Positions 16,695 to 25,652 are shown, numbered from the stretch's first letter. The stretch: DNA of 64,000 bases from Nocardia terrae (GCF_009760405.1 NZ_WRPP01000004.1:248001-312000); one strand, 5' to 3'. Notes: generated by a model from the letters alone, not told the origin. A program made the numbers and translations.

Positions 16695-16842
16695 GCAGCT
16701 CAGCCTAGTGTGCGGGCTCCACCCAATTTCGTGTAGGTCCGCTCATCCGCCCCACGACCGGCCGATTTCCACCCTAGGGTTAGCCCATGGGACGGCAGGC
16801 AGTCCGGAAGTGGCTCCGCCGTGGTCTTTCGGAGGAGTCACG

Positions 16843-18432
16843 ATGACCCAGTACACCCCGCATACCGCCGATTTCGTCGTAGTCGGAGCCGGATCAGCGG
16901 GGGCCGCGGTGGCGGCACGATTGAGCGAGCGACCGGGGACCAGCGTCGTGGTCCTGGAGGCGGGCGGGGAGGACAAGGACAAATTCGCGCACATCCCCGC
17001 GGCCTTCAACCAGCTCTTCGAGGGACCCAACGACTGGAACTACCGCACCGAACCCCAGTCCGAACTCAGCGACCGGCGGGTGTACTGGCCGCGCGGCAAG
17101 ATGCTCGGCGGCTCCTCCTCCATGAACGCCATGATGTGGGTGCGCGGCTTCGCCGCCGACTACGACGAGTGGGCCCGCTACGCCGGACCCGAATGGTCCT
17201 TCGCATCGGTGCTCCCCTACTTCCAGAAGATGGAGACCGTCGAGGAGGCCAGCGAACCCGGCGAAGGCCGCAACGGGCCGCTGCACATCTCCCGCCAGCG
17301 CAGCCCGCGCCCGCTCACCCACACCTACCTGCAGGCCGCCGCCGAAGCCGGATACCCGGTGGAACGCGCGAATCTGGACCGGCCGCAAGGCTTCTCGCAG
17401 ACCATGGTGACCCAGAAGCGCGGCGCGCGCTGGAGCACCGCCGACGCCTACCTGCGGCCCGCCCGCCAGCAGGGACGCAATATCACCGTCATCACCGACG
17501 CCCACGCCACCAGAATCTTGTTCGAGGGCACCCGGGCCATCGGCGTGGAATTCCGGATCGGCGGCGAGACCAAGCAGATCACCGCCAAGCGCGAGGTCGT
17601 GCTGTCGGGCGGGGCGATCAACAGCCCGCAGCTGCTGATGCTCTCGGGCATCGGCGACGCGGATCGGCTGCAGGAGCTCGAGATCCCGGTCGTGCGGCAT
17701 CTGCCCGAGGTCGGCCGCGGCCTGCGCGACCACCTGGCCGCGCCCATCGTCTACCGCACCACCGCGGGCAGCCTCTACGGTGCGGACAAGAACCTGCTCG
17801 AACTCGCCAACTACCTGGTGCTGCGGCGCGGCCAGCTCACCTCCAACATCGGTGAGGCCTACGGATTCACCCGCAGCCGCGAAGATCTCGACCTGCCCGA
17901 CCTCGAACTCATCTTCGGCCCCGCGCCCTATATCGCCGAGGGTCTCGGCGATCCGGACGGGCACGCGCTCACCTTCGCCGCGGTGCTGCTCAAGCCGGAA
18001 TCCATCGGCAGCATCACCCTCACCTCGCCCGACCCGTTCACCGCGCCGCGGATCAACCCGCGCTACTGCACCGAACCCGCCGACCGCGCCGCGCTGCTCG
18101 CGGGCCTGCGCACCTGTGTCGAACTGGCACACCAGCCTTCGATGAAGGCGCACATCGGCGACCTCATGCAGCCGGCCGTCCCCTCCGACACCCCGATGGA
18201 GGAGATCCTGCGCCGCTGCCTCGAGGACCACTCGCACACGCTGTACCACCCGGTCGGCACCTGCGCCATGAGCAAGGACGAGAACAGCGTGGTGGATCCG
18301 CAACTGCGGGTGCGCGGCATCGAGGGCCTGCGCGTGGCCGACACTTCGGTCATGCCGATCATCACCCGCGGCCACACCCACGCCCCGGCCGTCATGATCG
18401 GCGAGAAGGCAGCCGACCTCATCCTGTCGTAG
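16843..18432 (+). CDS. GMC-family FAD oxidoreductase
   Basis: A 529-residue flavoenzyme of the choline/alcohol dehydrogenase (GMC) family, which oxidises an alcohol substrate with FAD. The dinucleotide motif VGAGSAG is at residues 14-20 with the distal Glu in VVLEAGG; GMC signature 1 reads RGKMLGGSSSMNAMMWVRG and signature 2 SGGAINSPQLLMLSGIG. The catalytic histidine is H469 in HPVGTCAM; the second position lies in GHTHAP (H511/H513). The ATG at 16843 is preceded by GGAGGAG; a longer open frame upstream runs antisense through serS and is not coding. The substrate is not predictable. Confidence 0.9.
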   Translation: MTQYTPHTADFVVVGAGSAGAAVAARLSERPGTSVVVLEAGGEDKDKFAHIPAAFNQLFEGPNDWNYRTEPQSELSDRRVYWPRGKMLGGSSSMNAMMWVRGFAADYDEWARYAGPEWSFASVLPYFQKMETVEEASEPGEGRNGPLHISRQRSPRPLTHTYLQAAAEAGYPVERANLDRPQGFSQTMVTQKRGARWSTADAYLRPARQQGRNITVITDAHATRILFEGTRAIGVEFRIGGETKQITAKREVVLSGGAINSPQLLMLSGIGDADRLQELEIPVVRHLPEVGRGLRDHLAAPIVYRTTAGSLYGADKNLLELANYLVLRRGQLTSNIGEAYGFTRSREDLDLPDLELIFGPAPYIAEGLGDPDGHALTFAAVLLKPESIGSITLTSPDPFTAPRINPRYCTEPADRAALLAGLRTCVELAHQPSMKAHIGDLMQPAVPSDTPMEEILRRCLEDHSHTLYHPVGTCAMSKDENSVVDPQLRVRGIEGLRVADTSVMPIITRGHTHAPAVMIGEKAADLILS

Positions 18433-18444
18433 GGAGATTCCCCC

Positions 18445-18532
18445 GTCATCCCGGCATGCTCTTGGCCGGGATCCACACCGCCGGTTCATGTCCCGTCGAT
18501 GTGGATCCCGGCCGAAGCCGCGCCGGAATGAC
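18445..18532. repeat. long imperfect palindrome, REP-like, probable terminator
   Basis: The outer arms GTCATCCCGGC and GCCGGAATGAC and the inner arms GGCCGGGATCCACA and TGTGGATCCCGGCC form one long hairpin just after the GMC stop. It could end transcription. Its regular build suggests a dispersed repeat, but I found no second copy in this window. Confidence 0.6.
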
Positions 18533-18609
18533 GGAGCGGGGTGCGAAGTTGGGCGTGAACGCAGGTGGTTCGTGGCGAGGGTGAGAGGGCGCTGCAATGA
18601 TGGGCACCG

Positions 18610-19773
18610 ATGCCTGAGCAAAAGATGCCTCCGCAGTGGCCCTCGTCTTCCTCGTCGAAGCGCCCCGGGCCGCCGAACCGTCGCAAGCCGACGGCGATGG
18701 ATCGATTGCTGTCGCCGGTGCGCGCGGTGGAATCCAAGCTGGACAAGAACGGTCCGCTCTCGGCGTCGACGGTCCGGTGGGGGCTGCTGGCGATGGCGGT
18801 CGGCGTCACGCTGGCCGTGCTCATCACCATGTTCGTCTCCAACGGCTTCGACTCCAATCGCGTGAAGGCGCACGCGCCGGGGGCCACCCCGCCCACCGGC
18901 GCGGTCGCGGGCAGCGCCTTCGGCACGGCCGCCGCGGGCGACTGCCTGACCTGGTCCAAGGCCGGCGCCACGGACCTCAAGAAGCTCGACTGCGGCAGCA
19001 AGCACATGTTCGAGGTGACCGGCGTGGTCGACCTGAGCAAGTACCCGGGCCGCGAGTTCGGGCCGGGCGCGGCCTATCCGGACTCGCTGCGATTCACCGA
19101 GCTGCGGGATGAGCACTGCGTCAGCGCCTCCCAGGCCTACCTCGGCGGAAAGCTGGATCCGCGCGGCAAATTCGACGTCGGACTGATCCAGCCCGGCAAG
19201 GACGGCTGGAAGGCCGGCGAGCGCACGCTGCGCTGCGGCCTCCAGGTCAAGACGACCAACGGCGAGGCCGCCATCACGTCCACGGGCAGCGTCCGCGACG
19301 TCAATCAGTCCAAGGTCTACGACACCGGCACCTGCATCGGCATCAAGAACGGCCTGCCCACCGGCGAGCCCGTCGACTGCACCCAGCCGCACACCTACGA
19401 GATGATGTCGACCGTCGACCTCGGCACCCACTTCAATGGTGGCCCGCCGTCCAAGGACGAGCAGGACAAATTCATGTCCGACCAGTGCGCCAAGGACGCG
19501 GGCGACTACCTCGGCTCCCCCAGCGCGGTCCTCGACAAGACGCTCACCGTCTTCTTCGACTACGTGGACGCGCGCAGCTGGCTGGTCGGCAGCCGCAGCC
19601 TCAACTGCATGGTCGGCAAGGGCAACGACCAAGGCTTCTCCTCGATCACCGGAAGCGCCAAGGGCGACATCCAGATCGACGGCCAGGTCCCGGTGCCGCC
19701 GCCCAACAACGGCCGCTACACCCCGCCGCCGCTGCCCGGTGCGTCCCCGCCGGTTATCCCCCAGCCACGCTGA
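18610..19773 (+). CDS. septum-formation family membrane protein (Rv3835-like)
   Basis: A 387-residue protein with a basic, proline-rich cytoplasmic N-terminus, one membrane helix (about residues 58-77), and an extracytoplasmic part containing two septum-formation-type repeats. Each repeat has conserved cysteines: GDCLTWSK, LDCGSKHMFEVTG, RCGLQ in the first, and GTCIGI, VDCTQPHTYEM, LNCMVG in the second. The C-terminus is a proline-rich tail. The domain is linked to cell division in actinomycetes, but a mechanism is not established. Orthologue order with serS and the zinc peptidase matches M. tuberculosis Rv3834c-Rv3836. Confidence 0.88.
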   Translation: MPEQKMPPQWPSSSSSKRPGPPNRRKPTAMDRLLSPVRAVESKLDKNGPLSASTVRWGLLAMAVGVTLAVLITMFVSNGFDSNRVKAHAPGATPPTGAVAGSAFGTAAAGDCLTWSKAGATDLKKLDCGSKHMFEVTGVVDLSKYPGREFGPGAAYPDSLRFTELRDEHCVSASQAYLGGKLDPRGKFDVGLIQPGKDGWKAGERTLRCGLQVKTTNGEAAITSTGSVRDVNQSKVYDTGTCIGIKNGLPTGEPVDCTQPHTYEMMSTVDLGTHFNGGPPSKDEQDKFMSDQCAKDAGDYLGSPSAVLDKTLTVFFDYVDARSWLVGSRSLNCMVGKGNDQGFSSITGSAKGDIQIDGQVPVPPPNNGRYTPPPLPGASPPVIPQPR

Positions 19774-19792
19774 ACCGGCGGTAGCCGACACC

Positions 19793-20146
19793 ATGGCAGT
19801 GCGCATGACCGACGACCGCTTCGAGGAACTGGTCGGCGATGCTCTCGACCTGATCCCGTCGGAGTTGTCACAGGCGATCGAGAATGTGGTGGTGCTCATC
19901 GAGCCGCGCAGCGACGAGGACCCCCACCTGCTCGGTCTCTATCACGGCATCGCCCTCACCGACCGGGACTTCAGCCACTACGGGGGCGTGCTGCCCGACA
20001 CCATCACCATCTATCGCGAGGCCATCCTCGAGATGTGTCACAGCGAAGAAGAGGTGGTCGAAGAGGTGGCAATCACAGTGATTCACGAGATTGCCCACTA
20101 TTTCGGGATTGACGACGAGCGCCTTCATCAGCTGGGATGGGGCTGA
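19793..20146 (+). CDS. zincin-like metallopeptidase (Rv3836-like)
   Basis: A 117-residue minimal metallopeptidase of the zinicin-like type. The zinc motif HEIAH sits near the C-terminus in ITVIHEIAHYFGIDDERLHQLGW, with a downstream acidic residue as possible third ligand. The upstream body includes LTDRDFSHYGGVLPDTITIYR, typical for this family. The ATG at 19793 was chosen; another at 19805 would shorten it by four residues. It lies 19 bases after the septum-formation gene and is probably co-transcribed. Substrates are unknown. Confidence 0.88.
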   Translation: MAVRMTDDRFEELVGDALDLIPSELSQAIENVVVLIEPRSDEDPHLLGLYHGIALTDRDFSHYGGVLPDTITIYREAILEMCHSEEEVVEEVAITVIHEIAHYFGIDDERLHQLGWG

Positions 20147-20226
20147 ACAGCGGCGCTGGGAACCGATCAGCAAACCTCTGCGTCCAATCTTCATATCCGG
20201 GGTGGAACGTAGAAGGGAACCCGCAC

Positions 20227-20538
20227 ATGGTTGGCCATGTCCTCGTGCAGCCCGAGGTGATTCTCGCGGCGGCCCTCGAGCTCGACCTGCTCGCCGAACG
20301 CCTGGCCGCCGCCGCGAGCGCGACCGCGCCGGCGACCCACGTGCTCCCCTCCGGCACCGAGGAAGTCTCCTTCCTGGCCGCCGCGCATTTCAACAACGCC
20401 GCGTTCACCCACGACCACTCGGTTGCCCAGGGCATTCTCGAGCTGCATCACGCGGCCGCCACCCTGCGCAGCCAGCTGGCCCAGTACCTGGCCCAGGACG
20501 CCCTGCGCGCCGCCGGTCTCGCCGCGATCCAGGTGTAG
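20227..20538 (+). CDS. PE-family protein
   Basis: A 103-residue PE protein consisting of the helical hairpin domain only. The PE dipeptide is in VQPEVILAAALELDLLAERL, followed by the turn and second helix ending in LAQYLAQDALRAAGL. PE proteins pair with PPE proteins and are exported by type VII (ESX) systems in mycobacteria. The ATG at 20227 follows GAAGGGA; the frame upstream lacks similarity. It forms a tight operon with a PPE gene (14 bases downstream) and an EspG gene. No ESX core components are in the window, so the secretion system must be elsewhere. Confidence 0.88.
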   Translation: MVGHVLVQPEVILAAALELDLLAERLAAAASATAPATHVLPSGTEEVSFLAAAHFNNAAFTHDHSVAQGILELHHAAATLRSQLAQYLAQDALRAAGLAAIQV

Positions 20539-20552
20539 GAGGGGAGATACAC

Positions 20553-21740
20553 ATGACGCTGGGAATCACCGGGGTGTTCTGGCTGCCCCGCATGGCCGAA
20601 TTGAATTCCGTGTCCCTCAATGCCGGGACGCACGCCATTCCGCTGGTGGCCGCCAATTCCGCCTGGAGTGCGCTGACCGCCTCGTGGGTGGACGCCACCA
20701 CCACGGTCGCCCGGGTCATGGCCGAGATCGGGGTCGGACTCGAAGGACTGAACGGCATCAATGTGCTCGCCCGCCTCGGTGTCTTCACCGGCTGGGCCGA
20801 ACAGCAGGCGGTGATGGCGGGCGTGATGGCCGGTAAGGCCGCCGCCAATGCCACCGCCTACACCGTGGCCTCCATCGCCATGCCGAGCCTGCCCGAGATC
20901 GCGGCCGTGGACGCCGCGCGGGTGGCCGCGTACTCCAGCGGCGGCGCGCTCAACGGCACCGCCGAAGCCGCCGAGGCCGCCAAGCTCGCCCTCGACATCC
21001 GGGCCGCGCTGGTGATGGAAACCTACGAGGCCGCGACGAGTCTGATGGTGATGACGCCGGGGCAGTTCCTCATGCCGCCGCCCATCGCCATGGGCGCGGG
21101 CAATGCCAATGCCGGCGGGGACGCCTTCGCCAACAGCAGCGATCCCATCCAGGCGGCGCTGGGCGCGGCCGCGGCGCTGGCCCAGAATCCGGCCGTCACC
21201 AGCGCGCTCTCGCAGGTCGCCCAGGTGGCGGGAACGGTCGTCACCAGCGGTGTGACCAGCGCGGGAAACGTTGCGAGCACGGCCATTACGGCCGTCGCCA
21301 ACGCGGTCACCCAGGGTCCGGGCCTCGGCGGCGCGAGCATGCCCGCGACGGCGGGTGCGGGCGCCGCGGCCGTCGGCGTGGGCGGCGGGGCGCTGGCCAC
21401 CCAGGCCGTGTCCTACAACGGTGTCGGCGCGTCGGTGAGCATCGGCAACGGCGGCGGCACCCTGCAGCTTCCCAACGGCTGGGGCTCGGGCCTCGGAAAC
21501 GCCGGTGGCACACCGGCTCCCGCCGCGCCCATGATGGCGGAACCGGTGAGCGTCGCCACGACTCCGGCCTCGACCGCTCCGGTCCGGTCCTCGGGCACCA
21601 GCCCGCTGCTCGGCAGCCAGGGCAGCGACGAGGAAGAGACGCACCGCGGCGCCGATTACGGCCGCTCCGCAGAGGTGTTCGCCGACGGCCGGGTCATCGC
21701 GCCCGCGGTCATCGGCGGCGATCCGCTGGCCGACCGGTGA
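20553..21740 (+). CDS. PPE-family protein
   Basis: A 395-residue PPE protein. The N-terminal 170 residues form the helical PPE domain (VFWLPRMAELNS, then WSALTASWVDATTTVARVM, WAEQQAVMAG, and the long helix up to ETYEAAT). The eponymous PPE tripeptide is replaced: the aligned position reads MAE. The C-terminal half is a low-complexity Ala/Gly/Val/Ser/Thr region with a glycine-rich stretch and an acidic end. AGGAGGGG precedes the ATG. It should heterodimerise with the PE protein just upstream and be recognised by the EspG protein encoded next. Its role at the cell surface is unknown. Confidence 0.9.
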   Translation: MTLGITGVFWLPRMAELNSVSLNAGTHAIPLVAANSAWSALTASWVDATTTVARVMAEIGVGLEGLNGINVLARLGVFTGWAEQQAVMAGVMAGKAAANATAYTVASIAMPSLPEIAAVDAARVAAYSSGGALNGTAEAAEAAKLALDIRAALVMETYEAATSLMVMTPGQFLMPPPIAMGAGNANAGGDAFANSSDPIQAALGAAAALAQNPAVTSALSQVAQVAGTVVTSGVTSAGNVASTAITAVANAVTQGPGLGGASMPATAGAGAAAVGVGGGALATQAVSYNGVGASVSIGNGGGTLQLPNGWGSGLGNAGGTPAPAAPMMAEPVSVATTPASTAPVRSSGTSPLLGSQGSDEEETHRGADYGRSAEVFADGRVIAPAVIGGDPLADR

Positions 21741-22555
21741 CCGTCCTCGGCGAGGGGCGCGGACCGTCGCTGCTGGGTTCGGTGACGCTGTCACTGGATG
21801 AAATGCAGTATCTCCAGGAGACATTGGGGATCGACGAGCTGCCCGTGGTGCTGGACGCCATGGGCCGCTACGACAATGCCGCCGACCACGACGCCGCCAT
21901 GGCCGCGGCGGCCGCCGCGCTGACCGAGCGCGACCTGCTCGACGACGACCAGGTGCATCCGGAGCTGGCGGCCCGGCTGCGGGTGCTCTACCGGCCGCAC
22001 TGGGTGCTGGCCGTGCGCTGGTACGTGGCCGACCAGGTCAACCGGTTCTGCCTGGCCAAGGGCGAGGACTTCGAGGTGGTGGCGCTGCGCGGGCCCGGTT
22101 CGTATGTGATCGACGAGGCGAGCCACGACCTCGCGGGCACGGTGCTGGCCGCGCTCGGCCCGGCCGAGCCGCTGGAACTGGCCGGCATGAACGCGCCCAC
22201 CGCGGACCTGGTCCCCATCTTCGACGACGCCGGTGATGCCACCGCCACGGCGAACCGGCTGGCGAAGGTGTGCAACCCGGCCCGCGACGCACAGGTCATC
22301 GCTTCGGCTCTGGTGCAGGTGGATTCGCACGCGGAGATCGTCGGAGTGCTCTACGGGGACGGCTCCCGCGAGGTCGCCGACAGCCATCTCGCCATGTACG
22401 ACACCCGGCACGGACGGTTCCTGGCCATCACCACCACCGCCGACGACGGTACCAAGTGGACCTCGTTCGCCACCGGCACGCCGGCCCGATTCCGCACCGC
22501 CCTGCAGGATCTGCTCGAATCCCTGCCGCTGCGAACGGAATTCCCGAGCTCCTAG
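21737..22555 (+). CDS. espG: EspG-family type VII secretion chaperone
   Basis: A 272-residue cytoplasmic protein of the EspG family, which binds the tip of cognate PPE proteins and keeps PE-PPE dimers soluble before ESX export. The fold is recognised from the opening SVTLSLDEMQYLQETLGI and the overall mixed alpha/beta pattern with GRFLAITTTADDGTKWTSFATGTPARFRTALQDLL near the end. The GTG start overlaps the PPE stop (GTGA), so the chaperone is translationally coupled to its likely client. Which ESX paralogue it belongs to cannot be told here. Confidence 0.85.
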   Translation: MTVLGEGRGPSLLGSVTLSLDEMQYLQETLGIDELPVVLDAMGRYDNAADHDAAMAAAAAALTERDLLDDDQVHPELAARLRVLYRPHWVLAVRWYVADQVNRFCLAKGEDFEVVALRGPGSYVIDEASHDLAGTVLAALGPAEPLELAGMNAPTADLVPIFDDAGDATATANRLAKVCNPARDAQVIASALVQVDSHAEIVGVLYGDGSREVADSHLAMYDTRHGRFLAITTTADDGTKWTSFATGTPARFRTALQDLLESLPLRTEFPSS

Positions 22556-23218
22556 TCAGCCCATCGGGTCGTCGCCGGTCGGCGCGATGGCATCGGCGAA
22601 CGGGGCGGGGTAGCGGCCCCAGCGGGTGCACTCCCAGAGGTTGTTCTCGAACGGGAGCAGCTCGATGGTCTCGGTATTGTCGAGATGATTGTTCGCCGCG
22701 AAAAGCCTTGGCACACCCGTGAGTTCCCGCGACACCAACCGCATGGCCGCACCGTGGCTGACCAGGATGACATCCTCGGCGTCCGGCTCGGAGAGATACT
22801 CGTCGCGAATGCGTTGCAGGGCGGGGATATAGCGGGCGAGCACATCCTCACCCGATTCGCCGCCCGGCACTCTGACGCTCAGATCGCCGAAATGCCAGGC
22901 GTGGTAGACCTTCTGGAATTCCTCGTGCGCGGCCCTGGTGTTCGAGCCCTCGAGATCACCGAGCTGCACCTCCTGCAGATCGTCGAGCACCTCCAGCGGC
23001 ACGCCGGTGGCCGCCTCGATGTAGCCGCCGGTCTGCCTGGCCCGCAGCGCCGCCGAGGAGAACAGCCGCTGCGGCGGTGTCACCAGATTCGAACCGAAGG
23101 TCTTCGCCTGCGCCACACCGCGTTCGGTGAGCGGTAGGCCCGGTAGGCGGGTGTCGAGGATCTTGCCGACATTGCCCTCGGTCTCGCCGTGCCGGACCAG
23201 GATGAGTTTGCCGGTCAC
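22556..23218 (-). CDS. histidine phosphatase / phosphoglycerate mutase family protein (Rv3837c-like)
   Basis: A 220-residue enzyme with the phosphohistidine motif LVRHGETEGN at residues 7-16, a second histidine in VSHGAAMRLV and the conserved arginine and glutamate of the fold (ARQTGGY, LGDLEG). The family includes cofactor-dependent mutases and many phosphatases; the sequence alone does not separate these, although phosphatase is more common for proteins of this size. Its ATG overlaps the pheA stop (ATGA), so the two are co-translated, as in M. tuberculosis. Confidence 0.9.
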   Translation of the reverse strand: MTGKLILVRHGETEGNVGKILDTRLPGLPLTERGVAQAKTFGSNLVTPPQRLFSSAALRARQTGGYIEAATGVPLEVLDDLQEVQLGDLEGSNTRAAHEEFQKVYHAWHFGDLSVRVPGGESGEDVLARYIPALQRIRDEYLSEPDAEDVILVSHGAAMRLVSRELTGVPRLFAANNHLDNTETIELLPFENNLWECTRWGRYPAPFADAIAPTGDDPMG

Positions 23219-24132
23219 AGGTCGGCCACCCCCTTCTTCAGATCGGCCAGCCAGGCCGAGGCGGGTGCGTCGGGCGGCGGCGGGGTTCCGGTGGCCGAGG
23301 TGGCGGGCCAGGAGCCGAGGAAACGGATCCGGGCGGCGGTGCGGTGCAATGCCTTCAGGGCCTCGGCCACCGCGGTGTCGTCGATGTGTCCGACGCAGTC
23401 CAGGTAGAAGCGATAGGTGCCCATGCCGGTGCGGGTCGGCCGGGACTCGATGCGGGTGAGATCGATGCCGCGGGTGGCGAATTCGGCGAAGGCGCGCATG
23501 AGCGAGCCCGGCTCGTTGGCCAGCTCCAGCACGATCGAGGTGCGATCGGCGCCGGTGCGCGCGGGCGCGGACTGTGGCGCGGCGACCAGCACGAAGCGGG
23601 TGACGGCCTGATCGACATCGGCGACCCCGTCGGCCAGGGTGGTCAACCCCAGGCGCTCACCGGCCAGTGCGGTGGAGACGGCGGCCTCGGCGTGCCCGGC
23701 CGCGACATCCTCGGCGGCCGCGGCATTGGAGGCGGAGGTGTACATCTCGGCGAGCGGCATGTTCACGGCCAGCCACATGCGGACCTGGGCGGCCGCGACC
23801 GGATACGCGGCGATCCGGCGCACCTCGGCGAGCTCGATGCCGGGGCGGCCCACGATCGTGAAGGCCACGTCGAGATCCGTCTCGGCCATGATCTGCAAGC
23901 GGGGGCCGACGGCCAGCGCGTCCAGCGTCGGCGCGATGGAACCCTCGACCGAGCTCTCGATCGGCACCACCGCGCCCGCGGCCTTGCCCGCCCGCACCAG
24001 CTCGATCGCCGCCCCCTGGCTCGGCGCGGGGACGCGCTCGACCGGCCCATCGAAGGTTCCGGTGGACTCCAGTTTGGCGAGGGCCATCTCCGTAAAGGTT
24101 CCCGACGGCCCGAAGTAGGCGATGCGCGGCAC
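23215..24132 (-). CDS. pheA: prephenate dehydratase
   Basis: Converts prephenate to phenylpyruvate in phenylalanine synthesis. The 305 residues comprise a dehydratase domain (about 1-190) starting RIAYFGPSGTFTEMAL, with ESSVEGS and the diagnostic TRF triplet in DQAVTRFVLV, and a C-terminal ACT domain with ANEPGSLM and ESRPTR, the phenylalanine-binding feedback site. A GTG start at 24132 gives the family N-terminus; frame upstream has no similarity. It is a monofunctional dehydratase without a chorismate mutase domain, the usual actinobacterial form. It overlaps the phosphatase gene by four bases. Confidence 0.95.
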   Translation of the reverse strand: MPRIAYFGPSGTFTEMALAKLESTGTFDGPVERVPAPSQGAAIELVRAGKAAGAVVPIESSVEGSIAPTLDALAVGPRLQIMAETDLDVAFTIVGRPGIELAEVRRIAAYPVAAAQVRMWLAVNMPLAEMYTSASNAAAAEDVAAGHAEAAVSTALAGERLGLTTLADGVADVDQAVTRFVLVAAPQSAPARTGADRTSIVLELANEPGSLMRAFAEFATRGIDLTRIESRPTRTGMGTYRFYLDCVGHIDDTAVAEALKALHRTAARIRFLGSWPATSATGTPPPPDAPASAWLADLKKGVADL

Positions 24133-24214
24133 GGTTACGACATTACTTGCGTGTGCGCGGTCACCCCCGGCTTTGGCCGACTCCCGGGTAACTTCGCACC
24201 CCGACCGGGCCGGA

Positions 24215-24634
24215 TCAGGCACCGAGCACGGCCAGCGCCGCGGTGACGTCGGCGACCGCGGCGGTCTCGACGGCCAGCAGCACCTCACGCAGCGCCTCGA
24301 CCGCGGGCGGCTTCAGCCCGGTGAGGAACTCGAGGTCCGGGGAGGTCAGCGCGGCCCGGATGTCGTCGCCGATGAGCGCGGCCACGGTCGCGGCGATGCC
24401 CGCCAGCGCCCGCTCGCCGGAATCGGTGCGGAGCACGAAACCGCTGTCGCCGTGGACGATTCGCACCAGGAACTCCGACACCGCTTCGTCGTCGAGCCCC
24501 GGATCGAGCACCTCGACGCCCGGATCGGCGGAGACGGGCCGGACCAGGTCCTGCGCCAGACGGCGGGCCGGGCGCGGCGGGACGGACAGGCTGAGCGCGA
24601 CCGGCTCGGGCGCGTGGGACGAATCGTGCGGCAC
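24215..24634 (-). CDS. hypothetical protein
   Basis: A 139-residue soluble protein that I do not assign to a family. The first 25 residues are polar, followed by a mixed region containing VLDPGLDDEAVSEFLVRIVHGD and an alanine-rich helical C-terminal half. Codon use (strong G/C in third position) agrees with a real gene. The start is a GTG with AAGG nearby. It is upstream of pheA in the same direction with an 82-base gap and may share its transcript. Confidence 0.6.
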   Translation of the reverse strand: MPHDSSHAPEPVALSLSVPPRPARRLAQDLVRPVSADPGVEVLDPGLDDEAVSEFLVRIVHGDSGFVLRTDSGERALAGIAATVAALIGDDIRAALTSPDLEFLTGLKPPAVEALREVLLAVETAAVADVTAALAVLGA

Positions 24635-24710
24635 GCCTTCACGGTAGCGATCGGCTCGTCGCCGCCGGGACGGCCTCCCGGGAACCCCTTGCGCCCGCGA
24701 TCCACGTCAC

Positions 24711-24729
24711 TTAGCTTAGGTTTACCTAA
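24711..24729. promoter_or_regulatory. IdeR/DtxR iron box
   Basis: TTAGCTTAGGTTTACCTAA matches 16 of 19 positions of the mycobacterial IdeR consensus TTAGGTTAGGCTAACCTAA. It lies 20 bases upstream of the start codon of the DUF2470 gene, where bound IdeR-Fe would block transcription when iron is plentiful. As I recall, Rv3839, the orthologue, belongs to the IdeR regulon. Confidence 0.8.
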
Positions 24730-24748
24730 TTCCAATCCGGAGGTGTGT

Positions 24749-25519
24749 ATGCCACCCGCGGCCCAGCTCGTCGCACCCACAACCGCCGAACGCGTGCACA
24801 GCGCCTGCGCCCACGCCGAGAACGCGATGCTGGCCCTGCCCGGCCTCGACCCGGCGCCCACCTCGGTGCATCTGCTGCGGCAGTGCGGCGACATGGTGGT
24901 GGCGGTACCCATGAACTCCACCGCGGCCGGGCTCGTACTCGGCTGCGGGACGAACGGATCCCCGGCGGTCCTGGAACTCACCGATCAGGCGCCGCTGGCG
25001 CTGCGCGAGCGGGTGCGCGCCCTGGTCTGGCTGCGCGGGTGGGTGCACGCCGTCCCGTCACACGCCCAGCGCGCGCTGGCCGGCGCGGTCGCCGCCGACC
25101 ACCCGCATCCGGCGCTGCTCGACGTCGGCCACACCGCCACCCTGCTGCGGCTGGTCATCGATTCCGCGGTCGTCGCCGACACCTCCGGGGCCGACTCGGT
25201 CGACCGCGATCGGCTCCGCGACGCCCGGCCCGACCCGTTCTGCGCCTTGGAAGCGGGCTGGCTGCAACACCTGCAGGCCGACCACGCCGACGTCATCGAC
25301 CGCCTGGCCCGGCGCCTCCCGCACGCCCTGCGCCGCGGAGCCCTCATCCACCCGCTGGCCATCGACCGCTACGGCGTCACCCTCCGGGTCGAGGCCATCG
25401 ACGCCGACCACGACATCCGCATCCCCTTCGACCACCCCGCCGACGACATCGAATCCCTGAGTCGCGCCGTACACGCCTTGGCGGGCAACCCCTTTCGCGG
25501 CGGTGTCCACCGCATCTGA
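24749..25519 (+). CDS. DUF2470-containing protein, iron-regulated (Rv3839-like)
   Basis: A 256-residue cytoplasmic protein. The C-terminal 90 residues form a DUF2470 domain (LQHLQADHADVIDRLARRL, then IDRYGVTLRVEAIDADHDIRIPFDHPADD), a fold shared with the C-termini of haem-utilisation HugZ-type proteins. The N-terminal part is like a split-barrel. CCGGAGG is placed six bases before the ATG. The IdeR box directly upstream makes iron repression very likely. The protein may take part in haem or iron use, but no haem ligand is obvious. Confidence 0.85.
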   Translation: MPPAAQLVAPTTAERVHSACAHAENAMLALPGLDPAPTSVHLLRQCGDMVVAVPMNSTAAGLVLGCGTNGSPAVLELTDQAPLALRERVRALVWLRGWVHAVPSHAQRALAGAVAADHPHPALLDVGHTATLLRLVIDSAVVADTSGADSVDRDRLRDARPDPFCALEAGWLQHLQADHADVIDRLARRLPHALRRGALIHPLAIDRYGVTLRVEAIDADHDIRIPFDHPADDIESLSRAVHALAGNPFRGGVHRI

Positions 25520-25652
25520 CCAACCGTGCCGCGGGCGTGGTGTTACCACCGCCGATGCCGGGCCGCTGATCTTGTGATCGGGCCCGGCGGGATGGAAGCG
25601 CCGCAGACACCACGGGGTGTCGGCCGGTGTGTACGCGCCTAGATTGACGGGC

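Noticed and set aside
16378..16842. N-terminal extension of the GMC protein through serS
   Set aside because: The GMC family starts at the ATG at 16843 with a strong ribosome binding site; the extension is antisense to serS.
16894..19899. A 1001-codon leftward open frame antisense to the GMC and septum genes
   Set aside because: Composition is typical of a high-GC antisense shadow (Val/Gly/Arg/Asp-rich, no motif), while the rightward frames carry complete family signatures.
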